A stretch of 64,000 nucleotides of DNA from Asticcacaulis machinosus (GTDB lineage: Bacteria > Pseudomonadota > Alphaproteobacteria > Caulobacterales > Caulobacteraceae). Below are positions 29,970 through 38,724 of the stretch, one piece after another. The stretch lies in NCBI RefSeq assembly GCF_028550435.1, contig NZ_JAQQKV010000002.1:744001-808000 (forward strand), read 5' to 3'. The notes beneath the pieces are model-generated. The model was not told the origin of the DNA, ran no database searches, and saw only the letters and a program-made list of their open reading frames with translations. The position numbers and the translations under genes were made by a program. Every line of letters starts with the position of its first letter. The stretch's first letter is position 1.

Positions 29970-30401
29970 ATGAACCTGCTTCAAAAGCTCGAAGCCGAAG
30001 AATGCGCCAAGCTGCGCGCTGGCAAAACTTTCCCCGAATTTCAGCCGGGCGACACCGTCCGCGTCAACGTCAAGATCAAGGAAGGCGACCGTGAGCGCGT
30101 CCAGGCCTATGAAGGCGTTGTGATTGCCCGCGCCGGCGCTGGCATCAACGAAAACTTCACCGTCCGCAAGATCTCCTTCGGTGAAGGCGTCGAGCGCGTA
30201 TTCCCGCTGTTGTCGCCGATGATCGACTCGATCGAAGTCAAGCGCCGCGGTGTCGTCCGTCGCGCCAAGCTGTACTACCTGCGTGATCGTCGTGGTAAGT
30301 CGGCCCGTATCGTTGAGCGTTCGCAGAACTCGACCCGCGGCTCGAAGGGCGCTGAGCTGCGCGCTCAGATGGCGGCCCAAAGCGAGTCGTCTGAGGGCTA
30401 A
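29970..30401 (+). CDS. rplS: 50S ribosomal protein L19
   Basis: L19 lies at the 30S-50S interface. The conserved core is [22 protein letters not shown] and [18 protein letters not shown], then [23 protein letters not shown]. It has 143 residues with a short polar tail that is longer than in E. coli. AGGAG precedes the ATG by a standard distance. A strong terminator follows. Confidence 0.98.
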   Translation: MNLLQKLEAEECAKLRAGKTFPEFQPGDTVRVNVKIKEGDRERVQAYEGVVIARAGAGINENFTVRKISFGEGVERVFPLLSPMIDSIEVKRRGVVRRAKLYYLRDRRGKSARIVERSQNSTRGSKGAELRAQMAAQSESSEG

Positions 30402-30423
30402 TCGCCTTTTTAGTCAGATAAAT

Positions 30424-30461
30424 AAAAAACCCACCCGCGATTTTCGCAGGTGGGTTTTTTA
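30424..30461. terminator. bidirectional rho-independent terminator
   Basis: AAAAAACCCACC..GGTGGGTTTTTT is a perfect stem with A-run before and T-run after, so it can stop rplS from the left and the minus-strand nuclease gene from the right. Confidence 0.92.
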
Positions 30462-30488
30462 TTTGTTCGATTATGCTGAAGCCTTACC

Positions 30489-31772
30489 TCAAGATGCAAC
30501 AGATTGTCCGTATGGTCTGAACTCAGGCAAAATCTCTGCAATCGCCTCGAAGTAAGGCGCAAACCTTGCCAGCAGTTTGATCATCGCGTCTGATATTTCC
30601 TTGGCGTCCTGAATGTTGTCTATATCGACGGCGTTATTTTTCAGGAATTTGGAATACTTTTTACCCGCCTCCGCTGCGCCGGACTGGAAGCGGATATCTT
30701 TAAGGTCTTGGGTCTCAGCCAATGATTTAATGCGCTCGATGATGTCTGCTCGAAATTTGGAGTCGGCAATTGGGCCGACTTCTGCGATCAGACGCAACTT
30801 ACCCTTTGTACCGTCTTCGCCAGTCTCCAGTCGAAACCAGCAGATCATCGGATAGCCTGCCCACCATTTTTCACAACCAGCCCAGCTATAAAGGCCGCTA
30901 CCCAAATTCGTAAACCAGCTTTCCGGTAGAAAACTGTACTTCCAATGGTTATGCCAGTCATACATAAACCGGCCATGCCCTGTTTCTGTAATCCCACCGC
31001 TTTCAAGATTTTCACCGAATAATGCTTCTGCAGCTATTATGAAATCTGTGGCGGCCCCATGCTCCATAATAAAATCCAGCACCTTTTTATGTGTGCGATA
31101 AAGATCACGAGCAAGCTGTTCCATATCGTTTTGATCTTGGCTCATGCCGGTTTCTTCCTCAATAATTTCTATATAGTGTCGTAAAAAGGTAGTCACTTCC
31201 GTGCCTAAAGCCTGTCCCGCCTGTGCAACCATCGGCGATAGAATTTCAGCTACGGTTTCATAACTTATCGGCACATAGGCTGGATCGTGTGGCTCCTCCT
31301 CCAGCAGGGTTAGGAATATGCCACGCACGGTCATATCAGGATAAATCGATCTGACCTTTTCAGCATATTTAACCAACTGCCCTTCGTGCTGGCGGCTATA
31401 ATATTTGTTCTCGATAACAAAGGCCCATTTGCACTTGGGCGAAAAGACGAAAATATCGATGTTTTGCCATTCGCGTCGAATTTCGACATCGCGCAAATCA
31501 GCCTGAACAATATCGAGCGCTGTGGGTTTGTCCTGCCACCTTTTTCCCCGCAGCGCCTCGCTGAGGAATGCTTTCAGAAACCGGTCACCTAAACCGTGGG
31601 TTTCAAGCGGGTTCATCAACCAGCTTAAAATCGACGAATGACGGATCTCCATGCCTTCCATCTTCATGATCCGGATCGGATTGAAGCGGTTGAGGTAAGC
31701 GCCTAATTGTTCCATGCCGGCATTATTGACGAACAGGGCTTCCAGCTCATCGGTTTCCAAATTGCCAGTCAT
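30489..31772 (-). CDS. PD-(D/E)XK nuclease family protein
   Basis: A 427-residue protein with a PD-(D/E)XK nuclease core. IDIFVFSP provides the Asp, and WAFVIENKYYSRQHEGQL the E-N-K pair plus the conserved Gln, at about residues 120-150. RHSSILSWLMNPLETHGLGDRF at about 45-65 is a feature of the PDDEXK_4 group. The C-terminal half (MYDWHNHWKYSFLPES, CWFRLETGEDG) may be a binding domain. Start ATG at 31772 has GGGGGAG seven bases upstream. The base composition is lower in GC than its neighbours. It stands alone, with no methylase or helicase nearby. Function is unknown; defence is possible. Confidence 0.75.
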   Translation of the reverse strand: MTGNLETDELEALFVNNAGMEQLGAYLNRFNPIRIMKMEGMEIRHSSILSWLMNPLETHGLGDRFLKAFLSEALRGKRWQDKPTALDIVQADLRDVEIRREWQNIDIFVFSPKCKWAFVIENKYYSRQHEGQLVKYAEKVRSIYPDMTVRGIFLTLLEEEPHDPAYVPISYETVAEILSPMVAQAGQALGTEVTTFLRHYIEIIEEETGMSQDQNDMEQLARDLYRTHKKVLDFIMEHGAATDFIIAAEALFGENLESGGITETGHGRFMYDWHNHWKYSFLPESWFTNLGSGLYSWAGCEKWWAGYPMICWFRLETGEDGTKGKLRLIAEVGPIADSKFRADIIERIKSLAETQDLKDIRFQSGAAEAGKKYSKFLKNNAVDIDNIQDAKEISDAMIKLLARFAPYFEAIAEILPEFRPYGQSVAS

Positions 31773-31850
31773 TTCAAGCTCCCCCAACATCCATATGATT
31801 CAAAATCCCAAACTAGTTTACTCGATCACCGTGGCAAGTAATGTATAATT

Positions 31851-31884
31851 AAACCCCTTTGTGACTTCACAGAGGGGTTTTTTG
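31851..31884 (+). terminator. stem-loop with T-run upstream of the dehydrogenase gene
   Basis: AAACCCCT..AGGGGTTT with an inner TTGTG..CACA stem and a following T-run looks like an intrinsic terminator. A perfect TATAAT (31844-31849) lies just upstream, so a transcript from it would start within the stem. It may instead be a 5' stabilising hairpin or an attenuator. Confidence 0.5.
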
Positions 31885-31925
31885 TGCTCTAAACTGAACG
31901 CTATAAACATTTCACAGGTGGTAAT

Positions 31926-33071
31926 ATGAAGCGCTCTAACTGGATGATGGGGATTGCCCTTGGTGTGATGGCGGTGACCGCGGCGTGTAATAAACCCGCA
32001 ACCTCACAAAATGCAGCGCCCGCAGCAGCGGCGACCGAATCCTATGAGGTTGTGACCTATGCCGAAGGGCTGGAGCAGCCGTGGGGTATGGCCTTTCTGC
32101 CGGATGGGCGTCTGCTGGTGACCGAGAAAGCCGGGCGGTTGCAGGTGATTTCAAAGGACGGCAAGCCGAAATTGGTCAGCGGCACGCCGGCGGTGGCCGA
32201 TGACGGTCAGGGCGGTTTGCTGGGCGTCGCCGTCGATCCGGATTTTGCCAAAAACCAGTATATCTATCTGTCGTTTTCCGAACCCGGCGAAGGCGGCACG
32301 GCGGGCACATCGGTGGCGCGGGCTAAATTTACAGGTCAGGCCCTGACCGATCTCAAGGTCATCTGGCAGCAGAGCCCCAAGGTTAAAAGCCCCAATCACT
32401 GGGGGTCGCGCATTGTCTTCGCCCCCGACGGCAAGCTGTTTATCACCACCGGCGACCGCGCATCCTACCGCGAAAAGGCGCAGGATCTGACCTACACTTT
32501 CGGTAAAGTCATCCGCATCAACAGCGACGGCACCATCCCTCAGGATAACCCGTTTGTGGGCCGCAGCGACGCCAAACCGGAAATCTGGTCTTACGGTCAC
32601 CGCAATATGCAGGGAGCGGCGATCAATCCGGCCACGGGCCAGATCTGGACCAATGAGCACGGTGCGCAGGGCGGCGATGAAATCAATGCGCCGGAAGCCG
32701 GTAAGAACTATGGCTGGCCGGTCATTACCTGGGGGGTTGAGTACAGTGGCGCCAAGATCGGTAAAGGCGAGACGGCCAAGGACGGCATGGAACAACCGCT
32801 GCACTACTGGAACCCGTCGATCGCTCCGTCCGGTATGTTGTTCTATACCGGTGATGCCTTCCCATCATGGAAAGGCGATCTGTTTATAGGCTCGCTCAAG
32901 TTCCAGTACCTGAACCATATCAAACTCGACGGTAAAAAGGTCGTGTCGGAAACCAAACTGCTGGAAGACGAAGCCGAACGCATCCGCGATGTGATCCAAG
33001 GCCCGGATGGTCTGATCTATGTCGCCTACGACAGCGGCGATGGCCGGATCGTGCGTTTGCAACCAAAATAA
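31926..33071 (+). CDS. PQQ-dependent sugar dehydrogenase-like lipoprotein
   Basis: A 381-residue protein of the glucose/sorbosone dehydrogenase family, a six-bladed beta-propeller. The signal peptide ends in a lipobox VTAAC, so it is likely lipid-anchored in the periplasm. Family blocks are EQPWGMAFLPDGRLLVTEK, NHWGSRIVFAPDGKLFIT (with the His of the active site) and GDEINAPEAGKNYGWPVITW. The PQQ-binding enzymes oxidise aldose sugars, but many members have no known substrate. No other PQQ gene is nearby. Start ATG at 31926 follows AGGTGG. Confidence 0.9.
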   Translation: MKRSNWMMGIALGVMAVTAACNKPATSQNAAPAAAATESYEVVTYAEGLEQPWGMAFLPDGRLLVTEKAGRLQVISKDGKPKLVSGTPAVADDGQGGLLGVAVDPDFAKNQYIYLSFSEPGEGGTAGTSVARAKFTGQALTDLKVIWQQSPKVKSPNHWGSRIVFAPDGKLFITTGDRASYREKAQDLTYTFGKVIRINSDGTIPQDNPFVGRSDAKPEIWSYGHRNMQGAAINPATGQIWTNEHGAQGGDEINAPEAGKNYGWPVITWGVEYSGAKIGKGETAKDGMEQPLHYWNPSIAPSGMLFYTGDAFPSWKGDLFIGSLKFQYLNHIKLDGKKVVSETKLLEDEAERIRDVIQGPDGLIYVAYDSGDGRIVRLQPK

Positions 33072-33080
33072 AGGGGCGAA

Positions 33081-33107
33081 ATCGTGGGGTCACAGGCCCC
33101 ACACCCA
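33081..33107 (-). terminator. hairpin, likely terminator of the AT-rich membrane gene
   Basis: Stem GTGGGGTC..GGCCCCAC. Read on the minus strand it nearly repeats the infB terminator core. It lies between the convergent dehydrogenase and membrane-protein genes. The T-run is interrupted, so activity is uncertain. Confidence 0.5.
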
Positions 33108-33187
33108 ATAAATTAACTGAGCCAGATACTCTGAGAACACATCATCGTCGGCGACGAACTGGTATTCCTAATAGATATAGTAAGCGC

Positions 33188-33577
33188 CTATGTAGGAATG
33201 CTTTTAACAAGCTTAGCTCTTTTAGGCATAATTATGCCTGTAACAATACTGGCAATGAACAAAAACGCCCACGCATTGATTGCATATTTCAATGACTGCA
33301 ACGAGGCGGTATAATTAATCTCTAAGCCCATAATTATTTTGGCATGAATGTCTAATGCAGCTATTAGAAAAAAACTGCCTAGAAAACAATACAAAAGCAA
33401 AAAAATACTAAAACGCCCACTCAAATATAAAAACCGAATTATCAGCAAAAACATTAATGCTGCTATAAAGGATATAATAACAGCATATTTGTTGCTGTAG
33501 TAAAATCCCGTTGAATAAAAAAAGCTTATTACTGCTATTAAACAAAGACTAACAGTATACCGTATTGTATGATTCAT
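33188..33577 (-). CDS. small AT-rich four-helix membrane protein of unknown function
   Basis: A 129-residue hydrophobic protein with about four transmembrane segments, for example LCLIAVISFFYSTGFYY, VIISFIAALMFLLIIRFLYL, IFLLLYCFLGSFFLIAAL and AWAFLFIASIVTGIIM, ending in a basic tail. I do not recognise it. The gene is far more AT-rich than anything around it, with many AAA and ATA codons, which points to recent acquisition. No mobile element is visible next to it. Confidence 0.6.
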   Translation of the reverse strand: MNHTIRYTVSLCLIAVISFFYSTGFYYSNKYAVIISFIAALMFLLIIRFLYLSGRFSIFLLLYCFLGSFFLIAALDIHAKIIMGLEINYTASLQSLKYAINAWAFLFIASIVTGIIMPKRAKLVKSIPT

Positions 33578-33655
33578 AATTTTTCACTTATGAATTTGTG
33601 GCATTTGCGTTAGACTCACAGTTCAAAATGGTCCCGCCCAGATTTTATGTATATT

Positions 33656-34471
33656 TTACTGAACCGTAGTCACTTCCGGGGCGCCGGGGCCGTAATCGCC
33701 CGTAGCTTGAGGTTCGACAGAGGCGCTGTAGGCTTCGGGGGCGATAGTGGTCGGGGTCGGTTCTACCGCCGCAGAGGCTGACGGTGTGGGGGCCACGGTC
33801 TCAAGCAGGCTGCCCGCCGGAGCTTTTTCCGGTGCGCCCAGATCTTCACGCACGAAATGGTACATCTTTTCATCTGAGCAGGCGCAGACCTTAAGCTTGT
33901 TGTCCTTATCGCGCCACATAACGATGGGATAGCGCACTTCGACGCCATTGGCCCGCAGCAGGGGTTCTAGCTGATCCTTGAAATCGCGGCTGGCCTGCAC
34001 GACCGCAGAGCGCGCCAGATCACCATCCGCCGGACGGATGCCGGGCGCGGCCCAGGCCTTGACCGGCGTGGTGCGCCACGCTTCATACAGCGACCAGTTC
34101 CGGTTCAACCATAGTTCCGCGATGGTCGAACGCTCAGCTGGGGTTGATTTTTGCAGGCCCTCGACATCAGCCGGGGCAAAGGCAATCACGCGGCGATCGA
34201 CACCGATGGCGGCGAATTTCGGAAATTCCTGATCCTCATAGGTGCTGCATTCCTTGCAGTCGCGGAAGGTCACCACATAGAGCGGCGGGCCTTCGGTACC
34301 GGAGGATACATATCCGGCGGAGTCCAAAAGCTTTTGGATGGCGGCCTGCTCTTTTTCGACCGTGATCGGCTTATAGCGCTCAAAATAGTTCCAGTAAGCC
34401 CACCAGCCGACCCCCACAACTGTGGAGATAATCAGAAGCGCCAAGGCCGCCCACAGAAAAAACTTACGCAT
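33656..34471 (-). CDS. membrane-anchored periplasmic protein with a CxxC thioredoxin-like site
   Basis: A 271-residue protein with an N-terminal membrane anchor (FFLWAALALLIISTVVGVGW) and a periplasmic domain. PLYVVTFRDCKECSTYEDQEF places a CKEC motif after a beta strand, as in thioredoxin-like or thiol isomerase domains. A second pair, VCACSD, lies further on. The tail is Pro/Thr/Ser-rich. The start ATG at 34471 gives a normal signal-anchor; the frame extends to 34504. It may be a disulfide exchange protein, but the family is not recognised. It lies downstream of the mmsA and 44-residue genes on the same strand. Confidence 0.6.
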   Translation of the reverse strand: MRKFFLWAALALLIISTVVGVGWWAYWNYFERYKPITVEKEQAAIQKLLDSAGYVSSGTEGPPLYVVTFRDCKECSTYEDQEFPKFAAIGVDRRVIAFAPADVEGLQKSTPAERSTIAELWLNRNWSLYEAWRTTPVKAWAAPGIRPADGDLARSAVVQASRDFKDQLEPLLRANGVEVRYPIVMWRDKDNKLKVCACSDEKMYHFVREDLGAPEKAPAGSLLETVAPTPSASAAVEPTPTTIAPEAYSASVEPQATGDYGPGAPEVTTVQ

Positions 34472-34555
34472 GAAAACCCCCAATAAGCCCCTTTTGCCAC
34501 GCACAACGCAGCCATATTAACCATGATACACTGTATTCACGGTCTTTGTTAAGGG

Positions 34556-34690
34556 TCAGGACAGATTATATAAACCGATCAGGGCAAATACCACACACAC
34601 CACCATGATGGCCCATAGAGTCAGGTAGGGTTTCAACGCCTTGGGGTGGCGCTTATCTTCATTAAGTTTGGCCTCGTCTGGCTTGGTCAT
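34556..34690 (-). CDS. 44-residue single-span membrane protein
   Basis: A short gene that starts two bases after the mmsA stop (taa gt atg), with GGGATAAG just before its ATG. It encodes a charged start MTKPDEAKLNEDKRHPKAL and one transmembrane helix (LTLWAIMVVCVVFALIGLY). The close coupling to mmsA and the clear helix support it as real. I know no homologue. It is too short for most gene finders. Confidence 0.6.
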   Translation of the reverse strand: MTKPDEAKLNEDKRHPKALKPYLTLWAIMVVCVVFALIGLYNLS

Positions 34691-34692
34691 AC

Positions 34693-36219
34693 TTATCCCA
34701 TTTGCGGCATGATGTAGGAGGTTTCCCCGTCTGCCGCCTTATGTTCGGGCCAGCGGGCGGTGACGGTTTTAACCTGGGTGTAGAACCGCACCCCTTCCAT
34801 ACCATGCTGGTTCATATCGCCAAAGGCCGAACGCTTCCAGCCTCCAAAGGAATGATAGGCGACCGGCACCGGAATGGGGACATTGATCCCGACCATGCCG
34901 ACCTGCACCGACATGGCAAAATCACGCGCGGCCCGTCCTTCGCGGGTAAAGATGGCCACACCATTGCCATAAGGGTGATCGGACGCCAGTTGGACGGCCT
35001 CTTCCAGACTATCGGCGCGCACGATTTGCAGGACGGGGCCGAAGATTTCTTCCTGATAGGTGGTCATGTGCGGCTTGACGTGATCGAACAGCACCGGGCC
35101 GATGAAGAAGCCGTTTTCATAGCCTTCGACGGTGATGTCGCGGTTGTCGACCACGATTTCCGCCCCTTCGCGCACCCCAAGATCGACATAGTCGGACACG
35201 CGCTGTCTGTGCGCCGCCGATACGACCGGGCCATAGTGGGCGGCGGGGTCAGTGCTGGCCCCCACTTTCAGGGTCTTGATCTCGGCAACCAATTTTTCAC
35301 GTAATCTGTCAGCCGTCTTGTCACCGACGGCGACCACGACCGGCAGGGCCATGCAACGTTCCCCGGCCGAGCCGAAGGCGGCACCCATAATATCCTTTAC
35401 TGCCTGATCGAGGTCAGCGTCGGGCATGATGATGCCGTGGTTTTTTGCCCCGCCCATCGCCTGCACGCGCTTACCCGTATTGGCGCACATTTTATAGACG
35501 CTGTGAGCGATGTCGGATGAGCCGACAAAGCTGACCGCGCGAATGGCGGGATGGGCGCAGATGGCCTCGACCATATCCTTATCGCCGTGAACGACATTGA
35601 GCACGCCTTTGGGCGCCCCGGCTTCGATCAGCAATTCCGCCAGACGGTTGGGCGCGGACGGATCCCGTTCCGACGGCTTCAGGATAAAGCAGTTGCCGGT
35701 GGCAATTGCCGGGCCGAACATCCACATCGGGATCATGGCCGGGAAGTTGAACGGGGTGATGCCCGCCACGACCCCCAGTGGCTGACGGATCGACCAGACG
35801 TCGATATCCGGCCCCGCGCCATAGGTGAACTCACCCTTGAGCGCGTGCGGGATGCCGCAACAAAATTCGATGACCTCCAGCCCGCGCTGAATATCACCCT
35901 TGGCGTCGCTGATGACCTTACCGTGTTCATGGGCGATCATTTCGGCCAGTTCGTCCATATGCGCTTCTAACAAGGCCTTGAAATTGAACATGACCCGCGC
36001 CCGCCGCTGAGGGTTCAGGCGCGACCAGTCCTTAAACGCCGCTTGCGACGACGCGACGGCAGCTTCAAGATCAGTGGCATCACCCAACTGCACCTGTGCG
36101 CTCTGGGCCCCCAAAGACGGGTTGAACACCGGCCCCATGCGTTGATCATGGCGAAGGCGATACGCGCCGTCGATAAGGTGAGGAATGGTTCTTACTGGGG
36201 TTTTTATCGGGGTTTCCAT
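34693..36219 (-). CDS. mmsA: methylmalonate-semialdehyde dehydrogenase (CoA-acylating)
   Basis: An aldehyde dehydrogenase of 508 residues that converts methylmalonate or malonate semialdehyde to propionyl- or acetyl-CoA, in valine and inositol breakdown. RQPLGVVAGITPFNFPAMIPMW is the MMSDH signature; the catalytic Cys is in GSAGERCMALP. The start ATG at 36219 gives METPIKTPVRTIPHLIDG; the longer frame to 36387 runs into the divergent gene's upstream region. Related genes (mmsB and others) are not nearby. It is divergent from the acyltransferase at 36304. Confidence 0.95.
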   Translation of the reverse strand: METPIKTPVRTIPHLIDGAYRLRHDQRMGPVFNPSLGAQSAQVQLGDATDLEAAVASSQAAFKDWSRLNPQRRARVMFNFKALLEAHMDELAEMIAHEHGKVISDAKGDIQRGLEVIEFCCGIPHALKGEFTYGAGPDIDVWSIRQPLGVVAGITPFNFPAMIPMWMFGPAIATGNCFILKPSERDPSAPNRLAELLIEAGAPKGVLNVVHGDKDMVEAICAHPAIRAVSFVGSSDIAHSVYKMCANTGKRVQAMGGAKNHGIIMPDADLDQAVKDIMGAAFGSAGERCMALPVVVAVGDKTADRLREKLVAEIKTLKVGASTDPAAHYGPVVSAAHRQRVSDYVDLGVREGAEIVVDNRDITVEGYENGFFIGPVLFDHVKPHMTTYQEEIFGPVLQIVRADSLEEAVQLASDHPYGNGVAIFTREGRAARDFAMSVQVGMVGINVPIPVPVAYHSFGGWKRSAFGDMNQHGMEGVRFYTQVKTVTARWPEHKAADGETSYIMPQMG

Positions 36220-36303
36220 ATCGGTCTCCGGGATTTTGTGATCACAGTCTATACCCAAAGATTTGACCTTGCCAAGCGGGTGCATTTGGGCAACATCTGC
36301 GCC

Positions 36304-37191
36304 ATGCACGACCTCTATGCCGATCATTTGTCTGTGGCCAAACCTGTTAAGCCGACCGGCCTGCATATTGTTGATGTGCTGATCCATGAGCGGGCCCCGC
36401 GCCTTAAGGCATCACCCCTGTGGCCTGTGGTGCGACCGGTACTTTATGGCATTCTGGGCTATGGCGCGGCGGTGCGAATGGCTGATGCGATTGCCCCTCT
36501 GTCGGGTCAGGCCGCGCTTGATCATGTCTCAAACCTGCTGTCGCTTAAGGTCATGACCCAAAACCTTGAGCGCGTGCCTGCGTCCGGCCGGTGCGTGGTG
36601 GTGTGCAATCATCCGACCGGCATAGCGGATGGCGTGGCGGTCTATGATGCTCTGAAAACCCGGCGCAACGATCTGATTTTTTTCGCCAATGCCGATGCCT
36701 TGCGGGTCAGTCCGCGTCTTGGCGAAGTGCTGATCCCGGTCGAGTGGGTTGAGGCCAAGCGCACCCGTGAAAAGACCCGCGCCACCCTGATGGCGGCCAG
36801 GGCGGCCTTTGAGGCGGAGCGGTGCGTGGTGCTGTTTCCGGCCGGGCGGCTGGCGCGAAAGCGGGCCGGTGTGTTGCGTGATCCGGATTGGGCGACCACG
36901 GCAGTATCGCTGGCACAAAAATATCAGGCGCCGATGGTACCGGTGCATGTGGCCGGGCCCAATTCCGTGTGGTTCCATAGTTTCGATAAGATTTCCAAAG
37001 AATTGCGCGATGTGACCCTGTTTCTGGAACTGCTCAATAAGGCGGGTAAGCGTTTTGACCTGACGGTCGGGCCGGTGATTGCGCCGGATGTGTTGACCGG
37101 AGAGGTGTCGGCGGTGTGCGCAGCGGTGAAGGACTATGTGGAAACGCAGCTCTGTTATGGCGATGTTGGCTTTTCGGGGGTGGGGTCATGA
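36304..37191 (+). CDS. lysophospholipid acyltransferase-like protein (LPLAT/PlsC superfamily)
   Basis: A 295-residue acyltransferase. VVVCNHPTGIADGVAVYDAL is the catalytic NH..D block, with five residues between His and Asp where PlsC has four; this spacing is seen in the hemolysin-type branch. CVVLFPAGRLARKR is the second substrate-binding block. It probably acylates a lysophospholipid or ornithine lipid at the inner membrane. The start ATG at 36304 is chosen because the homologous region begins soon after; the longer frame from 36043 overlaps mmsA. It overlaps tsaE by ATGA and so heads the run down to addA. Confidence 0.75.
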   Translation: MHDLYADHLSVAKPVKPTGLHIVDVLIHERAPRLKASPLWPVVRPVLYGILGYGAAVRMADAIAPLSGQAALDHVSNLLSLKVMTQNLERVPASGRCVVVCNHPTGIADGVAVYDALKTRRNDLIFFANADALRVSPRLGEVLIPVEWVEAKRTREKTRATLMAARAAFEAERCVVLFPAGRLARKRAGVLRDPDWATTAVSLAQKYQAPMVPVHVAGPNSVWFHSFDKISKELRDVTLFLELLNKAGKRFDLTVGPVIAPDVLTGEVSAVCAAVKDYVETQLCYGDVGFSGVGS

Positions 37192-37637
37192 TAGCGGAAA
37201 CTGTATGGCTTAAGGATGCCGCCGCGACCGAGGCGCTAGGCGCGCGGATCGGCCAAACCTTGAAAGCGGGTGATATTATATACCTGACCGGTGATCTGGG
37301 CGCCGGAAAGTCCTGCCTGGCACGCGGATTGATCCGTTCGCGGACAAAACCCGATCAGGATGTGCCGTCACCGACCTTTACGTTGGTGCAAACCTATGAG
37401 GCCGAGGGCGTGGACATTGCCCATTTTGACCTCTATCGCCTAACCGACCCGGAAGAGGTGTATGAAATCGGCCTGTTTGAATTGGCGGAAGACCATGCCT
37501 GCCTGATTGAATGGCCGCAGCGACTGGGCCATTTGGGCTTTGAAGATTATCTGGAAATTCACCTCGAAGCGGGTCAGGATGACGCCGGACATCAGGGACG
37601 CATCGCGACTCTGACCCCGCATGGCCACTACAAATAA
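37188..37637 (+). CDS. tsaE: tRNA threonylcarbamoyladenosine biosynthesis protein TsaE
   Basis: TsaE is the ATPase that works with TsaB and TsaD to make t6A37 in tRNA. LTGDLGAGKSCLARGLI is the Walker A motif, VPSPTFTLVQTYE the switch-like block and HFDLYRLTDPEE the Walker B-like block. The 149-residue length fits. The start ATG at 37188 overlaps the previous stop. tsaB and tsaD are not in the window. Confidence 0.94.
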   Translation: MIAETVWLKDAAATEALGARIGQTLKAGDIIYLTGDLGAGKSCLARGLIRSRTKPDQDVPSPTFTLVQTYEAEGVDIAHFDLYRLTDPEEVYEIGLFELAEDHACLIEWPQRLGHLGFEDYLEIHLEAGQDDAGHQGRIATLTPHGHYK

Positions 37638-37644
37638 GGCGCAG

Positions 37645-38724
37645 ATGATCCCTGACCGAGAGACGCAAAAAATCGCCCTTCTTAAGGCCCACGGCCTTGC
37701 GGGGATGGCGCGTACACCCCTGCCGGGCGATGCCTCGACGCGCCGGTATGAGCGGTTAAGCGCTGAAGGCCGCAGTCTGATGCTGATGGATCAGCCCCCA
37801 TCGCCGGAACTTATCCCGTGTCCGCCGGAGGCTGATTATGCTGAGCGCAAACGGTTAGGCTATTTCGCCATGACGCGGTTGTCTGCAGGCCGGATTGAGG
37901 CGTTTGCGGCTTGCGCTGACTATTTACGCAGCGAAAGCCTGTCGGCGCCGGAGATCGTGGCCTGTGATCCGCAGGCTGGATTTCTGGTGTCCGAGGATCT
38001 GGGCGATGGCCTGTTTGCCCGCCTGATTGAACAGGGCGAGGACGAGACGCGCCTTTATCTGTCGGCGGTTGAGGCGCTGTCCGTGCTGCACCAAACCCCG
38101 CCACCGGATACTCTGCCGGGGGGGTGGCCGCTGCTGGTCTATGATGATCTGGCGCTAAAGACCGGGGCCGATCTGTTTGTCGAATGGTATCCAAAATATG
38201 ATCCGTCATGCGTGCTGGACGATCAGGCAAAGGCGGACTGGGAGGGGATATGGGCACCGATCCGGGCGCGGGCTGAGGCCGGGGCGTCGGTGTTTATTCA
38301 CCGCGATTTTCATGCCGAAAACCTGCTGTGGCTGCCGGAACGTAACGGTTATCAACGCGTCGGGCTGATTGATTTTCAGGATGCGCTCAAAGGTCACCCA
38401 AGCTGGGATTTGCATTCCTTGTTGCAGGATGCGCGCCGGGATGTATCGCCAGACATTGAAGCGGCGGCTTTGGAGCATTATTTTGCCCTTAGGCCAGATA
38501 CGGATCGCGCGGCCTTCATGGAAATGTATCAGGCACTGGCGACGCTCAATGAAGCGCGCATTCTGGGGGTGTTCGCCCGCCTGATTATTCATTTTAAAAA
38601 GCCGCGTTATGAAGCCTTTATGCCGCGCATGTGGGGTCACCTGTCGCGTAACCTTAAGGCGCCGCACTTAAAGTCGATACGCGAGTGGTTTGAAGCTTAC
38701 GGTTTCGGAGACAAACTGTCATGA
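37645..38724 (+). CDS. amgK: N-acetylmuramate/N-acetylglucosamine anomeric kinase
   Basis: AmgK phosphorylates MurNAc at the anomeric carbon in the peptidoglycan recycling bypass that leads to UDP-MurNAc without the fosfomycin-sensitive step. The protein has the aminoglycoside-phosphotransferase fold: GDASTRRYERL near the N-terminus, VFIHRDFHAENLLW (catalytic HxDxxxxN) and VGLIDFQDALKGHPSWDL. ATG at 37645 has AAGG close upstream; another ATG at 37621 would overlap tsaE. Identification rests on the fold and on murU following in ATGA overlap. Confidence 0.9.
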   Translation: MIPDRETQKIALLKAHGLAGMARTPLPGDASTRRYERLSAEGRSLMLMDQPPSPELIPCPPEADYAERKRLGYFAMTRLSAGRIEAFAACADYLRSESLSAPEIVACDPQAGFLVSEDLGDGLFARLIEQGEDETRLYLSAVEALSVLHQTPPPDTLPGGWPLLVYDDLALKTGADLFVEWYPKYDPSCVLDDQAKADWEGIWAPIRARAEAGASVFIHRDFHAENLLWLPERNGYQRVGLIDFQDALKGHPSWDLHSLLQDARRDVSPDIEAAALEHYFALRPDTDRAAFMEMYQALATLNEARILGVFARLIIHFKKPRYEAFMPRMWGHLSRNLKAPHLKSIREWFEAYGFGDKLS

